Source: Babylonia areolata (taxonomy: Eukaryota > Mollusca > Gastropoda > Neogastropoda > Buccinidae). From it: a DNA stretch of 64,000 bases. The stretch is from positions 32,767,844-32,831,843 of the forward strand of contig NC_134880.1 in assembly GCF_041734735.1 (NCBI RefSeq), given 5' to 3'. A model generated the notes under the pieces. The model was not told the origin of the DNA. It worked only from the letters and a program-made list of their open reading frames with translations, and did not search any database. The position numbers and the translations under genes were made by a program. Of this stretch, positions 1 to 10,460 are shown piece by piece. Every line of letters begins with the position of its first letter. The first letter of the stretch is position 1.

Positions 1-1159
1 CTGATCTGGATGTCGGTGGCATCTCAGATTTCTCTAAGTTCCCTGACAGCCCTCCGTGGACCTTTACAACACCTGAAGTCCGATTCGATCTGGCCTCATA
101 CCGTAAAGACACCACCAGTTCTCTGGCCTACAGAACTTACTTTTCGGAACTCTGCCACAAATTCCCCACTTTTCAAAGCATCTTCACTGACGGTTCCAAG
201 TCAGAGGACGGAGTCGCTGCATCTGCGTTCTGTCCCGCCTTTCCTGACCGGCCCTCAACGGAACACATCCTGTCTGACAGCTCGGTGTACACTGCGGAAC
301 TGACCGCACTGGTTCTGGCGGTAAAAATAGTTCTCTCTTCGAAACAAAAGCGATTCATGATCTTTTCCGACTCCTTGTCAGTCCTGGAGGCGATCGCCTG
401 CAGGAATATCACTCATCCCAAACTGCTGGAATTTTATGAAGCTTTTACTCTCGCAACGAAGAAAGAATACGAGGTTGTGTTGGCTTGGGTTCCTGGACAT
501 GTTGGCATTCGTGGTAACGAAAGGGCGGACCTGCTGGCCAGGAACACTGTAAAGAAAGAATTATCCAGATCCTTTGTACCCTATACAGACATGAAGCGGA
601 AGGTGAACACTTACGTTAAGGGTCATTGGCAAGAGGATTGGAACACCCAGACGGACAACAAGCTCTTCCAGATCCGTCCGGACCTAAAAGAGACCCTCCC
701 TTCGGGGGTGAAGAACAGAAAGGAGGAGTCTGTGCTGTGCAGACTGCGTACGGGGCACACTTTTTTTTACTCATTCTTACTTGTTGAAGGGGGAGGAGGC
801 CCCTCGATGCATTCCCTGTGACGAGCCTCTCACCGTGAAACACGTGCTCCTTGACTGTTGGGATCTGCATGACGTTAGACGCAGACATTACACGGCGGTT
901 TCTTTGACGACTTTGTTTCGTGATGTCCCTCCGTGGGCGCTGATGGACTTCTTAAAAGAAGTGAACATTTTTAACCAGATTTGAAGGTTTTAAACTATGG
1001 AAGTTTTTTTTAACTTTGGAGTGGAAAGTTTGAAGTGGTGACTCGTTTTAATTGGTTGTTTTTTTTTATCCTTGTAGTAGTTATTGACGCGGCGATAGCC
1101 TTGAGATGGCCTTAGTGGTCGGCGAGGCTCTAAGCACCATAATTTCATTTCATTTCATT
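1..1159 (+). mobile_element. LINE copy A (I group, Nimb-like), 3' part cut by the window edge
   Basis: The + strand reads as the last third of the ORF2 seen whole in copies F and H: the RNase H motifs FTDGSKSEDG, YTAELTAL, IFSDSLS and NERADLLA, then the C-terminal Cys/His cluster CIPCDEPLTVKHVLLDC, a stop near 982, a 3' UTR of about 165 bp and an ATTTC-repeat tail ending near 1159. A T-run near 763-770 holds eight T where F, E, H and D hold seven, which shifts the frame, so this copy is dead in ORF2. It shares that extra T and the variant codons 'ctaaaagag' near 685 with copy G, so A and G form a subfamily. The 5' part lies outside the window. Confidence 0.9.
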
Positions 1160-2151
1160 TCAACAAGATTCACTGTTGATGCTCGTTTCTTGCACATACG
1201 GCCATAATGATTACGACTGCCACACAATCTGCAACACTGGACTTGGGCTGGACAGTTCCCGTCTCCATATATGTAGCCACACTTGCCACAGTTTGTTTTC
1301 TTACGATGAACTGATGGACTCCTGTCAACAACTTAACAGACTCTTCATGCATAACCAGTTGTTCTATTTCCATAGAAACCATAACCACTCACTCTGCCAT
1401 GACCTGTGTCATGACAAGAGCCTGAGTCATGATTATGATGACATGTCTCTTCGATGTCCAGTTGTTCAAACTGCTTAGTCTGTTCCTTCATTTGCTCTTT
1501 TAGTTGTTCCTGTTTGCGTACTATGGTGATAGCTTTTTCCAGAGTCAAATTACCATGTAGCTGCAACTTTTCTTTCAGCTGACGATCCCGAAATCCAGTG
1601 ACAAGTCTGTCTCTGACCTGTTCTTCTGGATCAGCATAGTTTCATTTTTTCACCAGAATGTTCAACACCCTAACAAACTGTGCAATGGATTCTCCTTCAT
1701 GCTGGGCTCTGGAGTTAAACATAGCATGATCATGGATTATATTGCGTTTGGGTAGAAAGTAATCATCAAATTTCTTCATCAGAACATCAATATCATCATC
1801 TGATTCCACTGGTTCACCATCTTTGTTGGCACCCCACTTGAATATCTTCATAATTTGCACTGCCTGTTTGGTCCCCATGGCATACAACAAAGCATCTCTC
1901 TGCACATCTTCATCTTCTTTGTGAAGTTTGCTAGCTCGCCGAAACCTTAAAAAATCATCCCACCAGTCCTCCCAATCGGCTGCTCTGAAGCTAAACCATG
2001 GTAGTGGATCTGATCTTGTATCTGCAGCCATTTCGTCAGCAAACCGACGTCACTTTTTGTTTTAGATCTAGACTAGATCTTCAGTCCACAAAAAGTTGAT
2101 CAGTTGAGCTAAAACCACTTACTTAACAGACGGTTCCCACTTCTGACACCA
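1160..2151 (-). mobile_element. Gypsy-like LTR retrotransposon fossil, gag part and primer-binding site
   Basis: Read on the - strand, the segment opens with a tRNA-type primer-binding sequence (TGGTGTCAGAAGTGGGA, 2135-2151). A gag-like region follows (about 2031 down to 1190) with a DUF-type capsid-like domain (WEDWWDDFLRFRRA) and a Cys/His knuckle near its end. It is a broken fossil with a few breaks. An I-group LINE (copy A) abuts its inner end. A pol region of the same general type lies at 3422-5678, but in the wrong order for a single intact element. Confidence 0.7.
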
Positions 2152-2582
2152 TCTCAGATGGCTCTGTATGTGCATGGTAGGTCTGTGATTGTGGTGGAGG
2201 TCCTTAAACGTACAATAAAACACAGAGAGGCAGTTGCGGGGTTGTTAGCTTTAATTCATCTCCGCTCGTTGTTAGTTGTCCTAGACAACCACAAGGGACA
2301 TAAGTAACGAAGAGTTAATGAGTTAAAGACTCTTAGATCAGCATCCAAACAATGATTATCCATATCTGTTTGTATTGCTTCTTTGCTTTCTGTGCACATA
2401 TTCAATGGTGTGAATCCCATAGAATCTCCATGGCTGCTCCATGAGTCACACATAAGCTTATTATACAGCCCCTGTTTAATTGGGGAGCAGGTGTATTGAG
2501 TGTAATTTGTCGAGTAAAAAATGCCTGTTTCATTTTATGTTTGAAAAAGTTAATGCCTGTGTAAATCTTGACATTATTGCAG
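2152..2582. other. Intron stretch next to the gypsy primer site; possible LTR
   Basis: By position, the LTR of the - strand gypsy fossil should begin just above 2151 and reach at most about 2480, but I could not fix its ends from the sequence. The last part, 2480-2582, leads into the acceptor of the YTHDC2 exon at 2583 and shows no other feature. Confidence 0.35.
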
Positions 2583-2707
2583 CATTCAAACAGCAAGAAC
2601 ACCTGACTGAGTGGTGTGCCAGACAAGTCTTACAGAGTGATGCCACGATTAGTTCCTCTTCTGATGCAGTGACTGAAGGTGGTGCTGCTGATCTTCATGC
2701 TGCTGAG
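2583..2707 (+). CDS. YTHDC2: YTHDC2 exon (linker between the DEAH domain and ankyrin repeats), first exon in window
   Basis: The reading frame gives FKQQEHLTEWCARQV followed by an acidic, Ser-rich linker ending HAAE. The segment QQ..LTEW matches the linker after the first RecA domain of YTHDC2 as I recall the human protein (EKQQTTLTEWYSAQE). The exon starts after TTGCAG with two bases that complete a codon, and ends at GAG before gtgact, in phase 0, which fits the next exon. YTHDC2 is an m6A-binding 3'-5' RNA helicase needed for the mitosis-to-meiosis switch in vertebrate germ cells; that role is known from the family, not seen here. Upstream exons (R3H, DEAH box) are outside the window. The exon is sandwiched between a gypsy fossil and a (TG)n tract. 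Confidence 0.8.
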
Positions 2708-2820
2708 GTGACTTGCTAGAAATAGTTAAGGCTTTCATTTCATATCAGTTTATAAGTATCTGTATCAATTAATGTCAACACCTTAAAAATCTTCTATGGT
2801 GATGATTGTGTGTAATACCT

Positions 2821-2876
<56 letters not shown>

Positions 2877-2927
2877 ATTACTGAAGTGCCTTGTCAGCTC
2901 CATTTCTACATAGTTTTTCTTTGTTAT
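2708..2927. repeat. Intron start with (TG)n microsatellite
   Basis: AT-rich intron DNA with an uninterrupted TG run at about 2827-2874. The open frame across it (CVCVCV...) is an artefact of the repeat. Confidence 0.9.
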
Positions 2928-3000
2928 TTGGTTTCACATACAAATCCAAACTGGTGCAAACTACGCCTGTCAGTTTCCTCTGTTGGCCAAATTTCGCACC
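2928..3000 (+). repeat. Old relic of a DIRS-type terminal repeat
   Basis: The order of short blocks (tttggtttcacata, tggtgcaaacta, ttggccaaatttc) matches the left terminus of the DIRS-like element at 17954 with many substitutions. It is much more diverged than the copies at 41799 and 50707, so it is probably the oldest. Confidence 0.6.
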
Positions 3001-3074
3001 TCCACAAGGTCTGTCATCTGCTCAACCAGTCAACACAATTCCTTGCTCGTATCATTGAATAGTTCATTTTTTCG

Positions 3075-3199
3075 CAGCACAGGCCTTCAGTAGACTGCAG
3101 AACAACAGGAAATCATCAGTCTTGCGGACCAACACCAAACTGAGAATGTACAAATTAAATGTCCGTTCAGCCCTCCAGTATACCTTGGAAACATGGAGA
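3075..3199 (+). mobile_element. LINE relic, C-terminal reverse-transcriptase piece
   Basis: One frame reads AFSRLQNNRKSSVLRT then TKLRMYKLNVRSALQYTLETWRT in near succession. This is the conserved segment after the RT domain of many invertebrate LINEs (usual form TKIRIFNTNVKSVLLYGAETWR). Only this short piece remains. LINE copy B begins directly after it. The clade cannot be assigned. Confidence 0.65.
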
Positions 3200-3354
3200 A
3201 CCAGATTTGAAGGTTTTAAACTGTGGAAGTTTTCTTTTAACTTTCGAGTGGTGACTCGTTTTAATTGGTTGTTGTTTTTTTATCCTTGTAGTAGTTAATG
3301 ACGCGGCGATAGCCTTGAGATGGCCTTAGTGGTCACCATAATTTCATTTCATTT
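3200..3354 (+). mobile_element. LINE copy B, 3' tail only
   Basis: The sequence begins at the last codons of ORF2 (Asn-Gln-Ile-stop), runs through the family 3' UTR and ends with atttcatttcattt. It lacks about 14 bases (ggcgaggctctaag) just before the tail and has several substitutions, so it is older than F and H. It is a heavily 5'-truncated insertion. Confidence 0.85.
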
Positions 3355-3421
3355 GACATACTTGATCTCTATCCATCTTGACTAGTAGTCTGTGACGACT
3401 AGATAATTTTTGCCCTTGTAT

Positions 3422-5678
3422 CTACAGAAATGCACCCACTTTTGACCATGGTCGTTGAGGAAATTCCGTCAGTCGGAGAAGTTCTGGTCTCTGAGTTGAT
3501 CTGTTCTCTTGGCAGGTTTGACAGTTCTCAACAAGGCGTTTCAGCTCACCTCGGACACCCAGCCAAAACACTGTCAGTTTGGCAAATTCAAGGCACTTTT
3601 GGAAACCCTGGTGACTTTCATGAAGCTTGTGAAGCATTTCTGTACGTTTACTGGAAGGAACAACAATACGGTTTTGAAATGTCACCAGTCCTGTGGTCAC
3701 AGAAATGTCAGATTTCAGTTTTTGGTAAGGTCGTAGTGAAGGTGGGACATGTGCTAGCCATCCTTCTCTGGTGTACTTGATCACCTGTTGAAGGTCACTG
3801 TCTTCATCTGTAGCTTCCTGCAGAGTTTGCTGTCTGTGGTCTCTGACTGGCCATGATGATTGAATCATGTCAGCATACGCCTCCACTTCATCTGCTGCTT
3901 CCACATCATTTTGCTCATTTGCCAGAGGGCTGCGACTGAGGCAGTCGGCAATGACTAAGTTCTTTCCTGGAACATGTTGTGCTACAGCATTGAAGCGGGC
4001 CATCCTCATCAGCAAATGTTGACATCGAGGGGGTGCACGGCCCATATCCTTGGTTGTGAGCAGTGGAACTAATGGTTTATGGTCAGCCTATAGCTCAAAA
4101 GTGCTCAGTCCCACAAGGTATTTGTCAAATTTTTCACAGGCCCAGACACTTGCTAACAGTTCGTTTTCAGTTCGACTGTATCTTTGTTTTGATGACGTCA
4201 GTGTACCCGAAACAAAGTCTATGGGTTGGAGCTTACCATTCTTGTCGTGCTGCAGAAGAACTGCTCCTAAACCATAGTTACTTGAATCGGCGCTAATGAC
4301 AGGTCGTTCAGTATTGTAGAATGACAGTGATGGAAGATTGCTAATGATTGCTTTCACGCTTTCAAAGCGTTTTGGTGTGGACTATCCCAATGCCACTGAG
4401 CTTCTTTCTTTAGCAGGTCGGTTATGGGCTTTGATGCTGTTAAGAGATCTTTGGTGAACCTGCCCAGCCAAGAATGTGTTTGAGTTCTGTCATGTTCTTT
4501 GGCGCCTCCAGCTTGGAGATGGCAGCCACCTTCTCAGGGTCTGGTCTGATGCCCTCAGCATCAGTGATATGTCCAAAAAATGACACTTTGGATTTGTTGA
4601 AATGACATTTGTCATGATTCAGTCTCAATCTTGACTTTTTAATACGATGTAGCACTTGGGACAGTCTTTCATCATGCTCCTTCTGAGTCCGTCCATGGAT
4701 GAAAACATCATCCATTATGACTTCACATCCAGGAAGACCACTCAGTGTCACTGACATCTTTCTTTGGAATCCTTCTGGACCCACATTGATACCAATGGGT
4801 ACTAGCAGGAAACAATATTGCCCAAAGTTTGTGATGAATGTTGTCAAAGGAGCACTGTTGGGGTGAAGGAGAACTTTAAAGAAACCACTGGAAACATCCA
4901 GAGTTGAAAAAAACATTCGAGCCAGCAAGCTTTGGCGAAATGTCTTCCAGGTTGGGTAGCATGAGGTACGGTCTCTTGATATTTTTATTTAGTTTCTTAA
5001 GTCGACGCAAATATGAATTTTGCCGTTTTTCTTTTTTACTGGAACAGTTGGCATGCAGTAATCAGCGGGAGCAGTCACTTTCGTGATCACGCCATCTCTT
5101 TCCATCTTTTTAAGTTCCTCTTTTCCTCTTTCAGCTTTGTCTGAAGTGGAAACGGGATACATCTGGCTGTTGTAACACAATGAGGTTTTGCATTTTCTTT
5201 CAGATCCAGTTTCACTGGCTCAGTTTTAAGAAGACCTGTTGATCCAAAAATGTTGTCATCAATGTCCACTTCTTCCATGTGTTTTACGATTCCCATAGCT
5301 TCAGATACTGATCTGGCCAACAGATTGGCTCCTGCTGATGTTGAGACCACAACAATGCAAAAAACGGTAGGTCACTGGTGTTCTGTTACGTCCTCTTTTG
5401 GTCACATTGGCTATAAATTCTCCAACAATGTCAACTTTCCCACCCGGGGAGTTTAGATATGAGATCTTGGATGGACAAAGTTGTTGTTTTGGTAGCTTAT
5501 TGAAGTCAGTCTCTTTCAACACAGTTACGTCTGCGCCTGTGTCAACTTTGAAGTTCACAAACTTGCCATACAAATCAAGATCAACTGTTCATGCTTTCCT
5601 TTCTTCTTTCACATCCACTGTAGCAGCATCCAGATAGAAGTCTTCATCGGACAGCTCTTCTTCAACAAGATTCCCTCC
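3422..5678 (-). mobile_element. Gypsy-like LTR retrotransposon fossil, pol part
   Basis: Read on the - strand, the parts come in the usual order: aspartic protease (VDTGADVTVL, near 5550), reverse transcriptase with an IMDDVFIHG-type active site (near 4700), RNase H (DSSNYGLGAVLLQH, near 4290) and the start of integrase with its His-His-Cys-Cys zinc finger (near 3560). The region is broken at several points and looks old. A LINE (copy C) begins directly at its upper end, and the 13 bases there also occur at 1157-1170 (see findings). Confidence 0.8.
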
Positions 5679-7195
5679 CGAAACCTGGAGGGGGTCAGGC
5701 TGGTGTTCTCTTGACCCACTCCCGGGAGGGTCACTACCTTGTCGTGGTCGGGAGGCTTAGTGGCCAGTGATCAAGCGAGCTATGTCGGCGGGGGCATCAG
5801 TGCTTCTTGGGGTTTGGTGCTCTGGTCCCAGGTCTTAATTGACAGCCTACATAGCCATCGTAGCTGTTAGGGCTGAATAAGTGGTGGTTTTGTACTGATG
5901 CCCCTGATAGGGCTTCCCATGCCGAACAGGTCGTGAGTGAGGCCCAAACTAAACGTGACCCACTGTCCCTTTCGCTGTTCTCTATTCTTCTTTTTACCGC
6001 CTCTTTTCTGTCCTCAGCTCCCCATCAAGCCTTCTTTTCCACATTCTTTTTTCTCTGCGGCCTTCTTCAGGCCCGCTGTGTTTGCCGTGCGGCGCGACCT
6101 GTGATGGAGGGGAATGAGATCCTGGGGATTGAGAGAGCAAGCTGCTCTCAACACATCCCTTTGGCTCGGACCTCTCCTAAGACAGGCGGCACACATTGGC
6201 CCGTGTGTGTCAATCGGCTACCCCTTCGTGGGGCTGGGTCAAGACTGGCAGTTTAGTGGCTAGCGAAGATAACCCCCGTAGTGCTCGGTTCTCTGTCCCC
6301 GGGAGCTGGGCATGATCGGGGGGGAACACGTTGGAGCTAGACTGTTGGTCGTATATCCCTCCCGAAACCTGGAAGGGGTCAAGCTGGTGTTCCCTTGACC
6401 CTGGCCCCTAAGTTGGACCCCATGGTGGGTGGGTAAGGGAGGGATGAATTTACATTTATTTTTTTCAACATGACTTCCAAAAAATCAGACACCCCTAACT
6501 CTGGAAAAAGACGACGACAAGGAACGGACGACTCAGACTCCGATTCGGAGGTCGTTGAGACCTCTGGATTTTGGCCATCGTGGTTTGTGGTGGAGGGCGC
6601 TGATGACGACAAGCCGTTGTCGGCTCTCAGCCCCTTCGCTATCCAGAAGGGCTTTCAGTGTCTGGCGGGATCGCTGAAATCCATCAAGAGGCTGAGGAGC
6701 GGAGCATTTTTAGTGCAGACAGAGTCCAAAAGGCAGACACAGCTCCTTCTCAAGGCGACCACTTTCGTGGATAGGGCAGTGAAGGTTTCCCCTCACAAAG
6801 GTCTCAACTGCTCAAAGGGGGTCATCAGATGCCCGGAGTTGAAAGGTGTGTCTGAGGCTGAAATCAAGAGCGAGCTGTCCTCTCAGGGAGTGACCGACGT
6901 GTACAGGGTGACGGTGAGGAAGGGGTCGGACAGAGTCCCGACCAACACTTTCTTCCTCACCTTCTGCTGCCCGGATGTCCTCAAGGACATTCGGGTCGGA
7001 TACCTGATGGTTAGTGTAAGCCTGTACGTGCCGTCCCCTCTGTGATGCTTCAAATGCCAGAAATTTGGACACGTGAGAGACCGATGCAAGGAAGAAGAGG
7101 CGTGTGGCACCTGTTCGAAGGCGGCGCACCAGGGCGATTGCGTCAGTCCAGCCCGGTGTGCGAGGCTCTAAGCACCATAATTTGATTTCATTTCA
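5679..7195 (+). mobile_element. LINE copy C, internally deleted: 5' UTR and ORF1 start fused to the 3' tail
   Basis: The copy starts at the family 5' end (cctcccgaaacctgg), has the full 5' UTR with both structured modules, and carries ORF1 from ATG 6470 into the second CCHC knuckle. It then jumps to the last 36 bases of the family (ggctctaagcaccataattt...). The four bases GCGA at 7160-7163 belong to both sides, so this is a microhomology deletion of roughly 4.4 kb that removes all of ORF2. ORF1 also has a stop where other copies have the Arg codon before the first knuckle (near 7044). Confidence 0.85.
6470..7163 (+). pseudogene. LINE copy C ORF1 remnant (gag-like RNA-binding protein)
   Basis: The first about 190 residues align with ORF1 of copies F and H: a basic, acidic-patched N-terminus (GKRRRQGTDDSDSDSE), then the region leading to the CCHC knuckles. 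A TGA replaces CGA/AGA at about 7043, just before the first knuckle (CFKCQKFGH), and the frame is cut off at the deletion point. Its start (ATG ACT TCC AAA) shows that the conserved ORF1 start is the ATG that sits directly after the ttttcaac run. The alternative upstream ATG used by some copies is out of frame here. Confidence 0.8.
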
Positions 7196-7529
7196 AGTGA
7201 ACTGACAGGCGCTGAATGGCTTGGTTAGTGACAGTGAGTTCATGTTTTGGATAGGTGAGAACTGTTTGAAAATAATTATTTCATGTAGTATTATATAGTA
7301 CAATTTTGCTGCTTCTGGCAATTGACTGCATCTGTCTAACTTCCAAACTAAATAGAAGTTTATATTTTTAAATGAAATGGTAAGTTTGACTGCTTCATTA
7401 TCAATCAGTGTATCAGTGTGCTACGTTTTGTGAAAAAGTGTAGCAGTAACGTGAGTATTGAAATTTTTTTTCCTCCAAAAGTCTATTTCATTAAGATCCT
7501 AGTGTGTGAAAAGAACAGATGTTTTCCAA
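7196..7529. other. Intron DNA, nothing recognised
   Basis: AT-rich sequence without an ORF, known motif or clear repeat that I can name. Confidence 0.6.
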
Positions 7530-7616
7530 TTTTTTTAGCCAAATTTGGTGTCGACATACTAAGTATTTCTAAAGAAAATGGAGTTGAAAGTTAACAACAA
7601 CAACAACAAAAAAAAC

Positions 7617-7661
<45 letters not shown>

Positions 7662-7670
7662 CACTCACTC
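7530..7670 (-). repeat. Microsatellite-bearing dispersed repeat, partial copy
   Basis: On the - strand the order is (TG)n, then gttaac-tttcaactccattttc, then a block like 'accaaatttgg'. This follows the core of the repeat at 16676-17209. The (CA)n run is at about 7619-7658. Confidence 0.6.
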
Positions 7671-7762
7671 ACACAGATCAGGAGAGAGAAAGTTGTGTTA
7701 CACTATATATCCAGTAAAGGAAAAAAGAGATTAAAAAATCGTTAAATTGTGTCATGTATTAG

Positions 7763-8424
7763 CTCACTCGGGACGACAAGTTTTCTCCCTTGCTTTTCCC
7801 CACAGACGGCCCATTTGTAAGGGTTTGGAAAAAAAATTACAAAAAATACAAAATACTGTGTAAGAAAATGAAACTTTCAGAACTGGTTTATTATGTGTTT
7901 AGCTATTACATATAAAAAAAAAATCAAATTTCTCATCTTATTTTTACAGTTTTGCCATATGTAGAAAATACTGCCAATTTTTCACCCCATATCACCATAC
8001 CCATGCTCGCTTTCTGCATTAAATTCGCTTTCTTCTTCGTCATCATCCACCTCTTCAATGTCCTACCCTTCAGTTTGTAGCATTTCAAGTACTCCGGCAA
8101 CCCTAAAACGTTGGCGTCACTGCCTTGTTCGCTTCACAACATTCTGAGAAGAGCCCGCTTTGCTAACAGGCTGGCACGCGAGCAGACGACCGGTCAGTGA
8201 CTTTGTCAGCGTGTGTGCGAGACAGGCCACACATCCCAGGCTGACCAGTCATACTGTTCGATTGTGGAGTGACCCAGAATAGCGCACTCTGCTTGGCTAA
8301 TCACAAAATCACGTGTACAGCGCATGATGGAATTTTACTTTTGGAGAATGCTATTCCATTCCTTCGTCCGAATCCGAATACGTTTTGTGTAGGAATGCGT
8401 GAGCATTCCTTCGTCCGGAAAGAG
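7763..8424 (-). mobile_element. Non-autonomous piggyBac-type element (MITE), older copy
   Basis: The left end reads CTCACTCGGGACG and the right end, reverse complemented, CTCTTTCCGGACG, so the termini are inverted repeats. The right end is followed by TTAA (8425-8428) and the left is preceded by TTAG, a mutated TTAA. The body is about 80 percent alike by eye to 58319-58874. On the - strand near 8040 a short acidic coding piece (DIEEVDDDEEESE) follows VLEMLQTEG, which resembles the N-terminus of piggyBac transposases. The rest of the transposase is gone. Confidence 0.7.
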
Positions 8425-8428
8425 TTAA

Positions 8429-8955
8429 ATGTTAATCATTTAATAAGCTCTGAAAAAAGAACCCCAAAAAACCTGCCTGGATGGAACCACTGATGTTGGG
8501 AAATAAGTATTTCCCAATGCTATGCCGCCTCTGACATCAGTCGACCAAATTTGATAGTTAAAGCTATGGGTCTTTTTTTTAGCGTGATGAAAATATTATT
8601 ATATTGAGGTAATAACACCATTTAAATAATGTTTCCTTGACTTATCTCGATTATTTAAGAAATTCTTTGAATTCGGCCATAAAGGAGACGTTGACATTGC
8701 CTCAGGCACACTGCAACATCGATAGATCTGCACAAACCAGTCCCGATGACAGCAGGCTTAGTAGAAACTGAAAGAAACTGCGAACAAGAAAAACAATTTC
8801 ATGCATTCTTCCCAATAATAGCTTACATTCAGGCAACTGGGACGGGATTATTAGAGTTTTCAGAACACGAAATGAGTCTCAACGAAATAAACCGTTAACA
8901 CTTTCTATACTAAGTATATAAATAAACAATTAACACTTTCTATACTAAGGTATGC
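8429..8955. repeat. Intron DNA with a repeat block shared with 10856-10925
   Basis: Most of the stretch shows no named feature. The block 8645-8720 (aaattctttgaattc...aaaggagacgtt...cacactgcaacat) is similar to 10858-10920 across the LINE at 8956-10460. This suggests one older repeat copied twice, or a repeat split by the LINE. Confidence 0.4.
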
Positions 8956-10460
8956 TATAGCGTATCTCATGCGCGCAACGCTTTGTTACTGTGGTACGTA
9001 CTGTGAGTTTGAAAATCACCATCACCACCAGAGGTGTCGAGAAACTCCTGGCCAACCTGAACCCCACGAAAGCAGCTGGCCCAGATGGCATAACGGCCAG
9101 GGTACTAAAAGAGCTGGCCAAAGAAGTCACACCCATCCTGACAGCAATCTATAAGTCCTCACTACAGTCAGGAGAGGTACCAGCGGACTGGAAGGAAGCG
9201 CTGGTGATGCCTGTATTCAAAAAGGGAGAGCACTACAAGGCGTCAAACTACAGACCCATCTCCCTTACATGCATTTCCGCAAAAGTCCTTGAACACATCC
9301 TGGCCAGCACCTAGAGGCGAACGACATACTGTCCAGTCAACAGCATGGTTTCAGGAAACACCGATCCTGTGTGACTTAGCTCCTTGAGTTTACCGAAGAA
9401 GTCTCTGCAGCAATGGAAGACGGCACTGCAACCAGTGTCATTATTATGGACTTCGTCAAAGCATTCGACCAGGTGAACCATAGTCTGCTGATTAACAAAT
9501 TAGACCACTATGGGATCTGAGGGAACATAACAGCTGGAGAGCGAGCTTCCTTCGTGATCAGAAACAAGCGGTGGTGGTGAATGGAGCACAATCCAACTAT
9601 GTAAATGTGAAATCCGGCGTGCCCCAGGGATCTGTGCTTGGACCCAGCCTCTTCCTGGCATACATAAATGACCTCCCTGCTAGAATCTCCTCATTATCCA
9701 AACTATTTGCAGACACTGCTGTGTACCATCTTCTGACCAACACTGATGACCCGGCAAAGCTCCAAGAGGATCTTGGCAAGCTTGAGGTCTGGGAGAAAGA
9801 ATGGGACATGGCGTTCCACCCTGACAAGTGCAGCCAACTGCCCCTGACTAAAAGCAGGAAACCAGTGAATGCCAGCACCAAGTACACCCTCCATGGCCAC
9901 ACCCTTGAACGAGTGTCCTCCGTAAAGTACCTTGGGGTCACCCTACAGTCAAACTTGTCCCGGGGTCACCCTACAGTCAAACTTGTCCCGGGGAGTCCAT
10001 GTGGACAATGTTTGTGCAAGAGCCAACAGAATGCTGGGCTTCCTGAGAAGGAATTTGAAGGTGTGCTCAACCAAGACAAAGGAGCTAGCGTACAAGGCCA
10101 TAGTTAGGCCCATTATGGAGTACGCCTGCACCGTTTGGGACCTGCACACCAACAAGCTGGAAAAAACCCAGCGAAGAGCAGTCCGCTTTGTCCTGAACCA
10201 GCACAGAAACACATCCAGTGTTGCCGATATGCTGGATCAAGGTGTGACCGCCTTAAACCCCTGACTGCAAGCAACAGAATGCACCACACAAACCAGTACC
10301 AGCGGATCACATGCCGCACACATTACAGAAGCTACTCCTTTTTCCCCCCGAACCATCCGTGACTGGAATGCTCCCCCTGCTGAGACAGTCCAGTCCCCCT
10401 CCTTGGACACCTTCATCTCCAAGGTATCCAGATCACAGTAAACACTAAACCCCTCTGCCA
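8956..10460 (+). mobile_element. CR1/Jockey-like LINE, 5'-truncated and broken ORF2
   Basis: The RT begins with AAGPDGITARVL and NYRPISLTCISAKVLE (frame 8991-9314), goes on in another frame with HGFRKHRSC and MDFVKAFDQVNHSLL (9340-9500), then returns at 9571 with GVPQGSVLGPSLF. The catalytic block reads FADTAVY instead of FADDTAVY, so one catalytic Asp codon is missing. A 28-bp tandem duplication (9934-9961 and 9962-9989) shifts the frame again, and the C-terminal part (SVKYLGVTLQSN, EYACTVWD) follows. The copy ends near a T run at 10461-10484. No endonuclease remains. It is clearly inactive. CR1 against Jockey cannot be settled by eye. Confidence 0.8.

Noticed and set aside
2796-3062. Frames rich in Cys-Val, Thr-His or Ile-Tyr at many microsatellites
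   Set aside because: They are translations of TG, CA and TA repeats.
1160-5678. One gypsy element running from 1160 to 5678
   Set aside because: gag lies on the wrong side of pol for the - strand, and a host exon lies between, so the two parts are not one contiguous element in the present order.
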